DNA of 64,000 nucleotides from Desulfobacterales bacterium (GTDB taxonomy: Bacteria; Desulfobacterota; Desulfobacteria; Desulfobacterales; JAIPEE01), in assembly GCA_021737275.1 (NCBI GenBank), contig JAIPEE010000019.1, positions 1 through 64,000 of the forward strand. Direction: 5' to 3'. Within the stretch, counting starts at the first letter, position 1, and every line of letters starts with the position of its first letter. Under the pieces are notes generated by a model. The model searched no databases. It saw nothing but the letters and a program-made list of their open reading frames with translations, and was not told where the DNA came from. This document shows, piece after piece, positions 42,813 to 51,314 of this stretch. The translations under genes were made by a program, and so were the position numbers.

Positions 42813-43751
42813 TCAAAGTATTTTTGTGCGCGCCATTTCTATTTCACAAACAACACCATAGTGATCGGAAACAGGATCCTGTAACGTATCATAACTGACA
42901 AATTCCATATCGGATGAGATCAGTATCCAGTCAATACGCCTGTTAAGCTTTGAAAACGTATGCATGGCTGAATTATCCGGCTGATATACTTTTAAATCAA
43001 GTTTTTCAGCCAAAATGCGTATTGCTGAATTTTCCGTATCCCATTCACAATTAAAATCACCCATTATAATCAGTGGATTTTTGCTGCCGGATAACTTGGC
43101 GATCATATTTTCTATCTGATCCTGGCGTACAGATTTTCGGGCAAAGTCCAGATGAACGGATACAATATCAACCTCTGAATTTTTATCCTGGCCCCACGGA
43201 ATGGATGTCAGCACATAACCTTTTGTAAAGGTAGGTGGTGATGGATCAAACGTTATCGAAACCGGATTCTTGGGCGGCAGCAAAGACAGCAGTGCGGTAC
43301 CATAAGCGAGATCTATTCCCTTTACATGCTCACCCCTGATCGCGTATGGGAAGCCTGCATTCTGAGCAAGATAATTCACCTGATCCATGTGACCGCTCCA
43401 GATGGATGGTCCATCTGCTTCCTGCAGCGCAGCAACATCCGGTTTTTCACGTTTTAGAACATCTGCGATATCAATCAGGTTGGATTCAATTTTTTTTGTT
43501 TTCTGGAAAATCTGATTGGGACCTTTTTGCCTGCCATGTGCAATATTCAGCGTCATGAGTTTTAAGGTCTGATTTTCTTCAGCGGTATTGCCTGTGTTGT
43601 TTTTGGGGAAAACGTTGTTTTTTATGGTCTTAAGCGTTACTTCCTGATCGCCCTGCAGAAAGTAGGCAAAGGCAAATGGTGTTGAAGCTGCCAGTGCGGT
43701 AAGCGCTGTTGTTACGATAAAAATTTTTTTAAACCTTCTTTTTAACTTCAT
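42813..43751 (-). CDS. Endonuclease/exonuclease/phosphatase (EEP) family protein
   Basis: A 312-residue EEP-fold phosphodiesterase/phosphatase. An N-terminal hydrophobic segment (residues 9-30, IFIVTTALTALAASTPFAFAYF) suggests a signal peptide or membrane anchor. Motifs: LMTLNIAHGR, ALQEADG (Mg ligand Glu), IVSVHLDFA, IIMGDFNCEWD and the ending DPVSDHYGVVCEI with the catalytic Asp-His. The metal site is complete. Substrate could be DNA, a lipid or a sugar phosphate. It converges with tatA over about 100 bp that hold a weak 6-bp hairpin. Confidence 0.82.
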   Translation of the reverse strand: MKLKRRFKKIFIVTTALTALAASTPFAFAYFLQGDQEVTLKTIKNNVFPKNNTGNTAEENQTLKLMTLNIAHGRQKGPNQIFQKTKKIESNLIDIADVLKREKPDVAALQEADGPSIWSGHMDQVNYLAQNAGFPYAIRGEHVKGIDLAYGTALLSLLPPKNPVSITFDPSPPTFTKGYVLTSIPWGQDKNSEVDIVSVHLDFARKSVRQDQIENMIAKLSGSKNPLIIMGDFNCEWDTENSAIRILAEKLDLKVYQPDNSAMHTFSKLNRRIDWILISSDMEFVSYDTLQDPVSDHYGVVCEIEMARTKIL

Positions 43752-43994
43752 AATCCTGACAATAAAAACGCCCGAAACCGGCTATATCGGGATAGGCCTG
43801 AATACCAGCTAATTTTATATTAAGCAATCAAAAACGTTTTTATGAAGACCCTTTTTAATGCCGCTTTAAGTTTTAACAATAAATACAAATTATTAAGCTT
43901 AATAACAAAAAAATGTACAATACGGAATTTGACCTAACCATTTTTTGCAGATTTTTTAATTTAATATCAGCAGATTAGAGGTGTAAAATTTAAA

Positions 43995-44026
43995 AAGGGT
44001 CGACCGGTTTAATGCGATCGACCCTT
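43995..44026 (-). terminator. Rho-independent terminator of the binding-protein gene
   Basis: AAGGGTCGA (43995-44003) pairs with TCGACCCTT (44018-44026). Read on the minus strand, the stem is followed by TTTTTAAATTTTA. It stands 20 bp after the stop of the gene at 44047-44787. Confidence 0.8.
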
Positions 44027-44046
44027 CCGGCTATAAGTATAAAGGA

Positions 44047-44787
44047 TTATTTTACAGGATACTCACCCATTTCATACTTTTCATAGATCTTATCAAGCTC
44101 ACCGGACTTAGCCAGTTCCGGCATACGCTCATTGTAAATTTTAAGCAGCTCACGGCCTTTGGCATTATCATAAAATGAAATGGCAATAGTATCTTCGTAC
44201 GCTGAAACCATAGCGAAATCGTCAGTATTATTTCCGCTATCCCCAATTGCTTCTATAGCATCAGCTTCATAATCAACGATAAAATCAAGTCGGCCTTTCA
44301 TCATCATACCGATACCGGCATCAAGACCACTAAATTCATAAGAATTGTATCCATCCGCAGAAAGTTCAATATATGAATCGATCGCATAACCTCTCTGCCA
44401 GCCAACCGACTTCCCTTTTAAAGAGGATTCATCAACAAACGGATTTGCTTTTAAGGAAATAACAGTAAGGCTTGTGATTTCAATCGGGTATGCTGTGGGA
44501 GAAATAAGATTTTCATTTTCTTCATATATACTTGTTCCAAGTACGGCATCAAAATTGCCCTTACTCGCTTCACTGACCGCCCTTGCATATGGCATATGTT
44601 TGTAATTGACTTTAATGCCCACAGGCTCAAAAACAGCCCTGATCATATCAAAATAAAAGCCGGTACCATCTATCTCAGTATAGTCTGTCCATTCATCCGT
44701 AACAACATTGATTTCTGTGATATTGCCTGCAAAGGCTGTTGTTATAACCATCATTAGCATAAGTACAACCATAATTAACTTTTTCAT
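44047..44787 (-). CDS. Periplasmic solute-binding protein (SBP_bac_3, amino-acid type)
   Basis: A 246-residue protein with signal peptide 1-20 (MKKLIMVVLMLMMVITTAFA) and the two-lobe family 3 binding fold (YTEIDGTGFYFDMIRAVFEPVGIKVNY, GIGMMMKGRLDFIVDYEADAI, the end YEKYEMGEY). Such proteins feed ABC importers of polar amino acids or act as sensor inputs. No permease or ATPase is adjacent, so it is an orphan. AAAGGAGAAATT before the ATG at 44787 places the start 11 codons after the track start. It has its own terminator. Confidence 0.85.
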   Translation of the reverse strand: MKKLIMVVLMLMMVITTAFAGNITEINVVTDEWTDYTEIDGTGFYFDMIRAVFEPVGIKVNYKHMPYARAVSEASKGNFDAVLGTSIYEENENLISPTAYPIEITSLTVISLKANPFVDESSLKGKSVGWQRGYAIDSYIELSADGYNSYEFSGLDAGIGMMMKGRLDFIVDYEADAIEAIGDSGNNTDDFAMVSAYEDTIAISFYDNAKGRELLKIYNERMPELAKSGELDKIYEKYEMGEYPVK

Positions 44788-44890
44788 AATTTCTCCTTTA
44801 ATTTCAAACAATTGAGTCAACGTACCCTATAATAACTTTACGCTCAGTTTAACAGGGCTCAATCTATTCAATATAGTTAATAACCATAAA

Positions 44891-44920
44891 AATGACGTAT
44901 ATTCAAAAATATACGCCATT
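44891..44920 (-). terminator. Terminator of ssb
   Basis: AATGACGTATATT (44891-44903) and AATATACGCCATT (44908-44920) pair except at one base. On the minus strand the stem is followed by TTTTTATGG. It follows the ssb stop by about 30 bp. Confidence 0.7.
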
Positions 44921-44949
44921 TCTATTTACAATTTAACGGATGGTAACAA

Positions 44950-45387
44950 TCAAAAAGGAATATCATCATCCGGCGGACCTGCCGGTCCGCCACCCTGATA
45001 GCCACCTGAAGGCTGATTATTGTCGGATGACCCTGCAAAATCACCGCCTCCACCTTTCTGCCCCAACATAATCATCTGATTGGCAACAATTTCAGTGGTA
45101 TATCTTTTATTTCCATCTTTATCTTCCCAGTCACGGGTCTGAATCTTACCCTCAAGATAAATCTGCTTTCCTTTGGACAGGTATTCACCGCAGATTTCAG
45201 CTAAACGACTAAATGCCACAATACGGTGCCATTCGGTTTTATCGACCTTTTCACCGTTTTTATTTTTGTATGTCTCGGTTGTGGCAATACTGAAGTTACA
45301 TACCGCTAATCCGCCCGGTGTATACTTCATTTCAGGATCTCGACCGAGATTACCTATCAACGTCACCTTATTCAAACCGTTTGCCAT
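44950..45387 (-). CDS. ssb: Single-stranded DNA-binding protein
   Basis: A 145-residue SSB. OB-fold N-terminal domain ([60 protein letters not shown]), glycine/glutamine-rich linker from about 112 and the acidic protein-interaction tip DDDIPF at the end. It coats single-stranded DNA in replication and repair. AAAGGAAGGGAAAC precedes ATG, and it has its own terminator. Confidence 0.96.
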   Translation of the reverse strand: MANGLNKVTLIGNLGRDPEMKYTPGGLAVCNFSIATTETYKNKNGEKVDKTEWHRIVAFSRLAEICGEYLSKGKQIYLEGKIQTRDWEDKDGNKRYTTEIVANQMIMLGQKGGGGDFAGSSDNNQPSGGYQGGGPAGPPDDDIPF

Positions 45388-45577
45388 GTTTCCCTTCCTT
45401 TCAAAAATTAAGATCGGATAAGTATAATTATTGATTACATTGTTAGTATATTATTATCGCAAAGATGACTTATGCCATACCATCTTAAATAAAAGAATTC
45501 AAAAAAAATATTTAATGCGCTACAATTGAATAATACATTAAATTAAATATTTTAAAAAATAAGGGCTAAACTCTCAT

Positions 45578-46765
45578 ATGGCATCAGAAAGTGCATTAGA
45601 AAAACGCATAAAACGACACGTTGTTGGTAAAGTCTTATCTTTTTTTGCCGCTTCAACGCCCGGCATGGAACAACATTGCCATGATGAGCTTAATACGCTT
45701 CATGGAGATATTGACAATATCCAGTCAATTAATGGTGGGGTAGATTTTACCGGCCGCTTGAGTGACTGCTATACGGCCAATTTAAAACTTCGTACAGCAA
45801 ATCGGGTATTAATGCGTATTGATGATTTCAAAGCAACCAACTTCAGACAGCTTGAAAAAAAAGTAACTGATTTTCCATGGGAACTCTATTTGGAACAAAC
45901 TGTGATTCCTGATATTCATGTAACCACTCACACATCCCGGCTCTTTCACAAGGACGCCATTAAAAATCGAATTTCTGATGGCATCCGAAACCACCTTTCC
46001 ACCTTTATAAATAACATTGAAACATATAAAAAAAGCGAAGCGCAACAGCAACTTTTTATCCGGGCAGTTAATGACCGTTTTTTCATATCCATTGATGCAA
46101 GTGGTGAGATTCTTCATAAACGGGGAGTCAAAACCCATGGCGGCAGAGCGCCCATCAGGGAAACGCTTGCTGCTAATATATTGAAAATAGCCGGTTACGA
46201 AGCCGGCAAGCCCCTTATTGACCCCATGTGCGGTTCCGGCACATTTCCAATTGAGGGTGCTATGATGGTAAAACATATTCCGCCAGGATGGTTCAGAAAT
46301 TTTGCCTTCATGAGCTGGCCGTCATTTCAGCCTGGGCGATGGTCTCATATCAGAAGGGAGCTTGAAAAAAAGATTATTACCGACGGCAAACCAACCATTT
46401 TTGCATTCGACAAGGATGAAACAGCATGTAACAAGTTAAATACGGTTATACAAAAATACCAATTTGAAGATGTTCTAAAAGTTAAGAATTGTGATTTCTT
46501 TTCTATAAAACCATCTGAAATAACGGACAAAAAGGGCCTTATTGTAATAAACCCGCCTTACGGTCTCAGAATCGGCACCATCAAGGAACGTACAGCGCTC
46601 TTTTTTTTAATTTGTGACAGATTGAAAACATTTTATAACGGTTGGAACTATGCACTGATTGCACCGTCTCCTAAACTTGCCCAAGGTGCTCCCTTTGATA
46701 AAAAGGTTACTCCAATTCTTCATGGCGGGCTCAAGCTTAACTTACTTACAGGAAAATTAACTTGA
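45578..46765 (+). CDS. THUMP-domain RNA methyltransferase (RlmL/TrmN-like)
   Basis: A 395-residue class I SAM methyltransferase. An N-terminal ferredoxin-like/THUMP part (about 20-185, LFIRAVNDRFFISIDASGE near its end) and the methyltransferase domain with DPMCGSGTFPIEGA (motif I region) and the catalytic NPPYG. KRGVKTHGGRAPIRETLAA marks the UPF0020 family to which the N-terminal half of RlmL (23S rRNA m2G2445) belongs. It is single-function here, without the C-terminal RlmK part. rRNA or tRNA guanosine N2-methylation is likely. Confidence 0.88.
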   Translation: MASESALEKRIKRHVVGKVLSFFAASTPGMEQHCHDELNTLHGDIDNIQSINGGVDFTGRLSDCYTANLKLRTANRVLMRIDDFKATNFRQLEKKVTDFPWELYLEQTVIPDIHVTTHTSRLFHKDAIKNRISDGIRNHLSTFINNIETYKKSEAQQQLFIRAVNDRFFISIDASGEILHKRGVKTHGGRAPIRETLAANILKIAGYEAGKPLIDPMCGSGTFPIEGAMMVKHIPPGWFRNFAFMSWPSFQPGRWSHIRRELEKKIITDGKPTIFAFDKDETACNKLNTVIQKYQFEDVLKVKNCDFFSIKPSEITDKKGLIVINPPYGLRIGTIKERTALFFLICDRLKTFYNGWNYALIAPSPKLAQGAPFDKKVTPILHGGLKLNLLTGKLT

Positions 46766-46806
46766 ATGGAAACGTGCCTAAACCATTACGACAGAGAAAC
46801 ATCTTT

Positions 46807-47829
46807 TTAATTCTTACCCGCAGCCATTGCTGCAAGAGTTGTGTCCAGCATACGATTTGCAAACCCCCACTCATTATCAAACCATGTCAGTATTTTTACC
46901 ATCCGTGTACCGCTGACACGTGTCTGAATACTGTCTACAATTGCTGACCGGGCATCATGATTAAAATCACATGAGACAAGCTGTTCATCTGTATAACCCA
47001 GAATACCCTTTAGCGGACCTTCAGCGGCTTTCCTTAAAATGTTATTGATTTCATCAGCTGTGGTATCACGATTTACCATGACATTCAGGTCCATAAGAGA
47101 GACATTAACGGTGGGCACACGAATAGCCAGTGTTTCAAACTTGCCGGCCAGTGAAGGAACAATTCTTTCAATCCCCCTGTTCAGTTCCGTATTGACCGGT
47201 ATAATGGACCGAATAGCGGATCGCGTTTTACGCAGGTCCGGATTATATGCATCAATTACAGGCTGGTCATGCATGGCCGCATGGATCGTGGTTATATTTC
47301 CCTTATAGATACCAACAGCATGGTCCAGCGTATGAAGAATCGGTATAACACAATTGGTGGTACATGATGCATTTGATATAATGGTATGATCTTTTTCAAG
47401 TAAGTGATGGTTGATGCCATAAACAATGGTGGCATCCATATCCTCATTAGCCGGCTGTGAAAAAATCAGCTTTTTTGCGCCCTGTTTAATATGCATCCCG
47501 GCTGTTTCCCGGTCTGAAAAGGTGCCGGTACACTCCAGCACGACATCAATGCCCAGATCCTTCCAGGGCAAATTCTCCGGTGATTTTTCAGTCAGGATTT
47601 CAACATAATCCTGCCTGATTATCAGACCTTTTTCCGTATGTTCCACCGGTTCAGTGAAACGGCCATGTGTCGAATCATATTTTGTCAGATGATACATCGC
47701 TTTGAGGTCTGCCAGTTCATTGATGGCAACCAGCTGAATACGATCATAGAAATACTTTGATTCATATAAAGCACGAACGATACATCGGCCGATTCGGCCA
47801 TATCCATTCACTGCAACTTTTACTTTCAT
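46807..47829 (-). CDS. epd: D-erythrose-4-phosphate dehydrogenase (GAPDH family)
   Basis: A 340-residue GAPDH-fold enzyme. NAD motif VNGYGRIGR, catalytic cysteine in SNASCTTNC, and ending WFDNEWGFANRMLDT. The stretches LADLKAMYHLTKYDSTHGRF and MHDQPVIDAYNPDLRKTR are closer to E. coli Epd than to glycolytic GAPDH (which has VNDPF-type sequence there). Epd oxidises erythrose 4-phosphate to 4-phosphoerythronate for pyridoxal phosphate biosynthesis. Other pyridoxine genes are not in the window. GapA activity cannot be excluded. Confidence 0.82.
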   Translation of the reverse strand: MKVKVAVNGYGRIGRCIVRALYESKYFYDRIQLVAINELADLKAMYHLTKYDSTHGRFTEPVEHTEKGLIIRQDYVEILTEKSPENLPWKDLGIDVVLECTGTFSDRETAGMHIKQGAKKLIFSQPANEDMDATIVYGINHHLLEKDHTIISNASCTTNCVIPILHTLDHAVGIYKGNITTIHAAMHDQPVIDAYNPDLRKTRSAIRSIIPVNTELNRGIERIVPSLAGKFETLAIRVPTVNVSLMDLNVMVNRDTTADEINNILRKAAEGPLKGILGYTDEQLVSCDFNHDARSAIVDSIQTRVSGTRMVKILTWFDNEWGFANRMLDTTLAAMAAGKN

Positions 47830-47897
47830 AATACTCCGATTCTAAAAACATATCCCAAAATGGCAATACTCCATACCGTTAAAGTTCTGAGGCTCTA

Positions 47898-49430
47898 TCA
47901 GATAAACTTGCTCCTGTCCAGATTTCGATACTGAACAGCTTCAGCTACATGACCGGCATTAATAGCCTCCTGATGATCAAGGTCTGCAACTGTTCGGGCA
48001 ATCTTCAGGATACGGTTATAGGCCCTTGCAGAGAGGCCAAGTCTGTCAATGGCTGCTTCGAGCATTTTACAGGAAGCGTCATCTATCTGACAATACTTTT
48101 TGATCTGACGGCTGCCCATTTGAGAATTACAAAAGATTTTTGCCCTTGAAAACCGTTCGGATTGGATCAGTCTGGCTTCGGCCACACGTTTTGCAATAGT
48201 AGTTGAAGGCTCTGTCTTTGTCTCCTTCATCAGATCTTTATAAGGTACGGCCGGGACTTCTACATGGATGTCTATCCTGTCCAGCAGCGGGCCGGATATT
48301 TTTGATCTGTATCGCCGGATTTGTGAATATGTACAGGTGCACTCATGCTTTGGATCAGAAAAATGGCCGCACGGGCAGGGGTTCATCGCTGCAATCAGCA
48401 TAAAACTTGCCGGATATGTGATAGTTGATGATGCCCTTGAAATAGTAACCTGCATATCCTCAAGGGGTTGTCTTAATACTTCCAGGACATGCTTTTTAAA
48501 TTCAGAAAGTTCATCCAGGAAAAGAACCCCGTGGTGCGCAAGGCTGACCTCACCAGGTCTTGGGATATGTCCGCCGCCAATCAGGCCGGCATCTGAAATG
48601 GTGTGGTGCGGAGAACGGAATGGTCGTTGTGTAACCAGCGCCTGATCTCTTTCAAGCATTCCCACAACACTGAAAATCTTTGTTGTCTCAATGGCTTCAT
48701 CAAATGTCAGAGGCGGTAAAATAGTTTTTATACGCTTTGCCAGCATCGTTTTCCCGGAACCGGGCGGACCGATCATAATTAAATTATGGCCACCTGCTGC
48801 TGAGACTTCGAGCGCACGTTTCACATGCTCCTGACCCTGTACATCTGCAAAATCAACATCGTTTTCATTACCCATTTTAAAGAGCGCAACAAGATCTGCT
48901 TTTTCCGGATCAATCCGGGAAAGCCCTTTAAAATAATCCACAACATGGGAGAGCGTTTTAACCGGAATAACAGAAATTCCATCAACAACAGATGCTTCCC
49001 GGCCATTTTCCTCGGGCACCACAATACCGCTATAACCTTCTTTTTTTGCAGCAAGGGCCATAGGCAGAGAGCCGTTTACCGGCTTTATTCGACCGTCAAG
49101 AGAAAGCTCTCCCAACACCTGGTACTTTTTTATGACCGGCTGGGGTACAATTCCTGTTGCTGCCAGAATGCCCAGGGCAACCGGCAGATCCAGACCTGTT
49201 CCCTCTTTTTTAATATTCGCCGGTGCAAGATTAACGGTTATTCTGTCGTCCGGAAAAGCATACCCTGAGTTTTTGATTGCCGCCTTAACTCTTTCACGGC
49301 TCTCTTTTACCGAAGCCTCGGGAAGGCCAACGGTTGTAAATGAAGGCAGACCGGATGAAATATCAACCTCCACTTCCACTTTGTAGGCATCTATGCCAAT
49401 AACAGCACTGCTTAAGACTTTTGCGAGCAT
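47898..49430 (-). CDS. comM: YifB/ComM-type AAA+ ATPase (Mg-chelatase-like)
   Basis: A 510-residue protein: N-terminal Lon-protease-like ChlI domain (VDISSGLPSFTTVGLPEASVKESRERV), AAA+ core with Walker A GPPGSGKTMLAKR and FLDELSEF as Walker B, a CPCG zinc-like loop (NPCPCGHFSD ... CTCT) and C-terminal Mg_chelatase_C helices with RAYNRILKIARTVADL. ComM is a branch-migration helicase that helps integrate incoming DNA in natural transformation. Family length and order are normal. It is 68 bp upstream of epd on the same strand. Confidence 0.92.
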   Translation of the reverse strand: MLAKVLSSAVIGIDAYKVEVEVDISSGLPSFTTVGLPEASVKESRERVKAAIKNSGYAFPDDRITVNLAPANIKKEGTGLDLPVALGILAATGIVPQPVIKKYQVLGELSLDGRIKPVNGSLPMALAAKKEGYSGIVVPEENGREASVVDGISVIPVKTLSHVVDYFKGLSRIDPEKADLVALFKMGNENDVDFADVQGQEHVKRALEVSAAGGHNLIMIGPPGSGKTMLAKRIKTILPPLTFDEAIETTKIFSVVGMLERDQALVTQRPFRSPHHTISDAGLIGGGHIPRPGEVSLAHHGVLFLDELSEFKKHVLEVLRQPLEDMQVTISRASSTITYPASFMLIAAMNPCPCGHFSDPKHECTCTYSQIRRYRSKISGPLLDRIDIHVEVPAVPYKDLMKETKTEPSTTIAKRVAEARLIQSERFSRAKIFCNSQMGSRQIKKYCQIDDASCKMLEAAIDRLGLSARAYNRILKIARTVADLDHQEAINAGHVAEAVQYRNLDRSKFI

Positions 49431-49716
49431 GAGTTCTCCTTTTTGTGGTCAGGTTCAGATAGTCGGCACTGCTTGAGATGTCATTTTTAATATCGTTTCC
49501 GCATATATCAAAACAAACGTCGTCTCACAATCATTTTAAGCACTTATGTTACGCTTTTAAAATTATAATTCATTGAAAATATTGAAAATTAAGAAAATTA
49601 AGATTTTGTTGCATTATATAAACAAAACCGCTAAAATATTGCCGTTTTATTAACATCAACCATTTTATTAATAGCCGGGCAAAAAATTTACCAGGTTATT
49701 TGAAATATATAAAAAT

Positions 49717-50619
49717 ATGTTTTTTCATCAACGGACCATTAAAAAGGCTGTTAGCTGTGAAGGTGTCGGTCTTCATTCCGGCAAAACAGTCAGGCTTAAA
49801 GTGAAGCCGGCTGAAGTTAATCATGGCATAACATTTGTACGAACCGACCTGCCTGATAATCCGGATATTCGCGCACATTTCAATAAGGTGGTTGATACCA
49901 GTCTCGCAACTGTAATTGGCGAAGGTGGCATCATCGTCTCTACTATTGAACACCTGATGGCATCACTCTCCGGACTTTCCATAGACAATGCCATTGTTGA
50001 AGTCACTTCTTATGAGCTCCCGATCATGGACGGCAGTGCCGGACCATTTGCTGAAATGCTTAAATCGGCAGGTATTAAAAAGCAGGAAAAACCACGCTAT
50101 TACTTTGTTGTCAAAGAACCCATTGAAATTGAAGACGGTGAGAAATTTGTAGGGGTTTACCCTGACCCGGACTTCAGAATTACCTGCACAGTAGATTATG
50201 ACCATCCCCTGTTAAAAGATCAGACATTTTCTGTAAATGTTACGCCTGATATCTTTGAACAGGACATTGCCAGTGCCAGGACATTCGGGTTCCTCCATGA
50301 AGTGGAACATATGAAACGGTATGGTCTGGCCAGGGGCGGATCGTTAGACAATGCAATTGTTGTGGGAAAAGATGATATTTTAAATCCGGATGGACTCAGA
50401 TTCTCTGATGAATTTGTAAGGCATAAGATACTGGACTGTGTTGGAGACTTTTCCTTACTGGGCATGCCGTTTCTTGGGCATGTAATTGTCAGGAAATCAG
50501 GCCATGCATTTAATCATGCTTTTCTGAAATCTTTTATTGCAAACAAGTCTTCCTGGGATACGTTTACCATGAGAGAAATTCAAAAGCAGGACAACTATTC
50601 GAAATTACTTGCCAATTAA
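49717..50619 (+). CDS. lpxC: UDP-3-O-acyl-N-acetylglucosamine deacetylase
   Basis: A 300-residue enzyme for the committed step of lipid A synthesis, which marks the host as Gram-negative with LPS. It has QRTIKKAVSCEGVGLHSGKTV at the start, zinc ligand regions STIEHLMASLSG and VRHKILDCVGDFSLLG, and the last catalytic region KSGHAFNHAF. It starts a rightward housekeeping run. The ribosome binding site is poor (ATATATAAAAAT before ATG), so the start is set by homology, not by sequence signal. Confidence 0.93.
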   Translation: MFFHQRTIKKAVSCEGVGLHSGKTVRLKVKPAEVNHGITFVRTDLPDNPDIRAHFNKVVDTSLATVIGEGGIIVSTIEHLMASLSGLSIDNAIVEVTSYELPIMDGSAGPFAEMLKSAGIKKQEKPRYYFVVKEPIEIEDGEKFVGVYPDPDFRITCTVDYDHPLLKDQTFSVNVTPDIFEQDIASARTFGFLHEVEHMKRYGLARGGSLDNAIVVGKDDILNPDGLRFSDEFVRHKILDCVGDFSLLGMPFLGHVIVRKSGHAFNHAFLKSFIANKSSWDTFTMREIQKQDNYSKLLAN

Positions 50620-50715
50620 TTAAATATCCGATATAAAATCAGAAATTTATAAGATATTCAGGTGTTTTGGACACAAGGGGCATAAGATTACCTTCTTTTA
50701 TTTTTTACGACTGAT

Positions 50716-51288
50716 ATGAAACCTTTTTTAAAAAGAACTACAATTTTTCTGCTGGTCTTTCTGGTACTGGTTGTTCAGCAACCTGTTTTTGCGCAGGATG
50801 ATGCAAGGCTGGCCAATATTATTGTTACCAATACGCGGGATGACCTGCTGGTATATATGAATGTGGAAGGTGCATTTACAGATGAGATGATTGAAGCGAT
50901 CAATAGTGGCGTTCCCACAACATTTTCATTTTATGTACAGCTCTATTATACGCGTAGCCTTTGGGCAGACAAACAGATTGCAGATATTGTTATCACACAT
51001 ACCATAGCGTTCAATGCACTTAAAAAAGAATATGCGGTCACACGCTCCTGGGACAGAAACAACCCTGTGACCACACAATCACTTGATGAAGCAAAGCAGC
51101 TGATGGCTAAAATCAACAGCCTGAAGGTGATCCCTTTAAATAAGCTGGAAAAAGGAATTCAGTACCAATTGAGAGCCAAAGCTGAATTAAATAAGGTTAC
51201 CCTGCCCTTTTATCTCCATTATGTCCTGTTTTTTCTGTCACTTTGGGATTTTGAAACAGATTGGTATACCATTGATTTTATATATTAA
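50716..51288 (+). CDS. DUF4390 domain-containing exported protein
   Basis: A 190-residue protein with a signal peptide (about 1-26, ending PVFAQD) and a DUF4390 domain, recognisable from ARLANIIVTNTRDDLLVYMNVEGAFTDEMIEAINSG and YVLFFLSLWDFETDWYTIDFIY at the C-terminus. Function is unknown. It lies 27 bp before the ntrY-like kinase gene, a common arrangement in related bacteria, and may supply the sensor with a periplasmic signal (inference). Confidence 0.8.
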   Translation: MKPFLKRTTIFLLVFLVLVVQQPVFAQDDARLANIIVTNTRDDLLVYMNVEGAFTDEMIEAINSGVPTTFSFYVQLYYTRSLWADKQIADIVITHTIAFNALKKEYAVTRSWDRNNPVTTQSLDEAKQLMAKINSLKVIPLNKLEKGIQYQLRAKAELNKVTLPFYLHYVLFFLSLWDFETDWYTIDFIY

Positions 51289-51314
51289 AACCTTGTAACA
51301 CGGCGAATGATGCC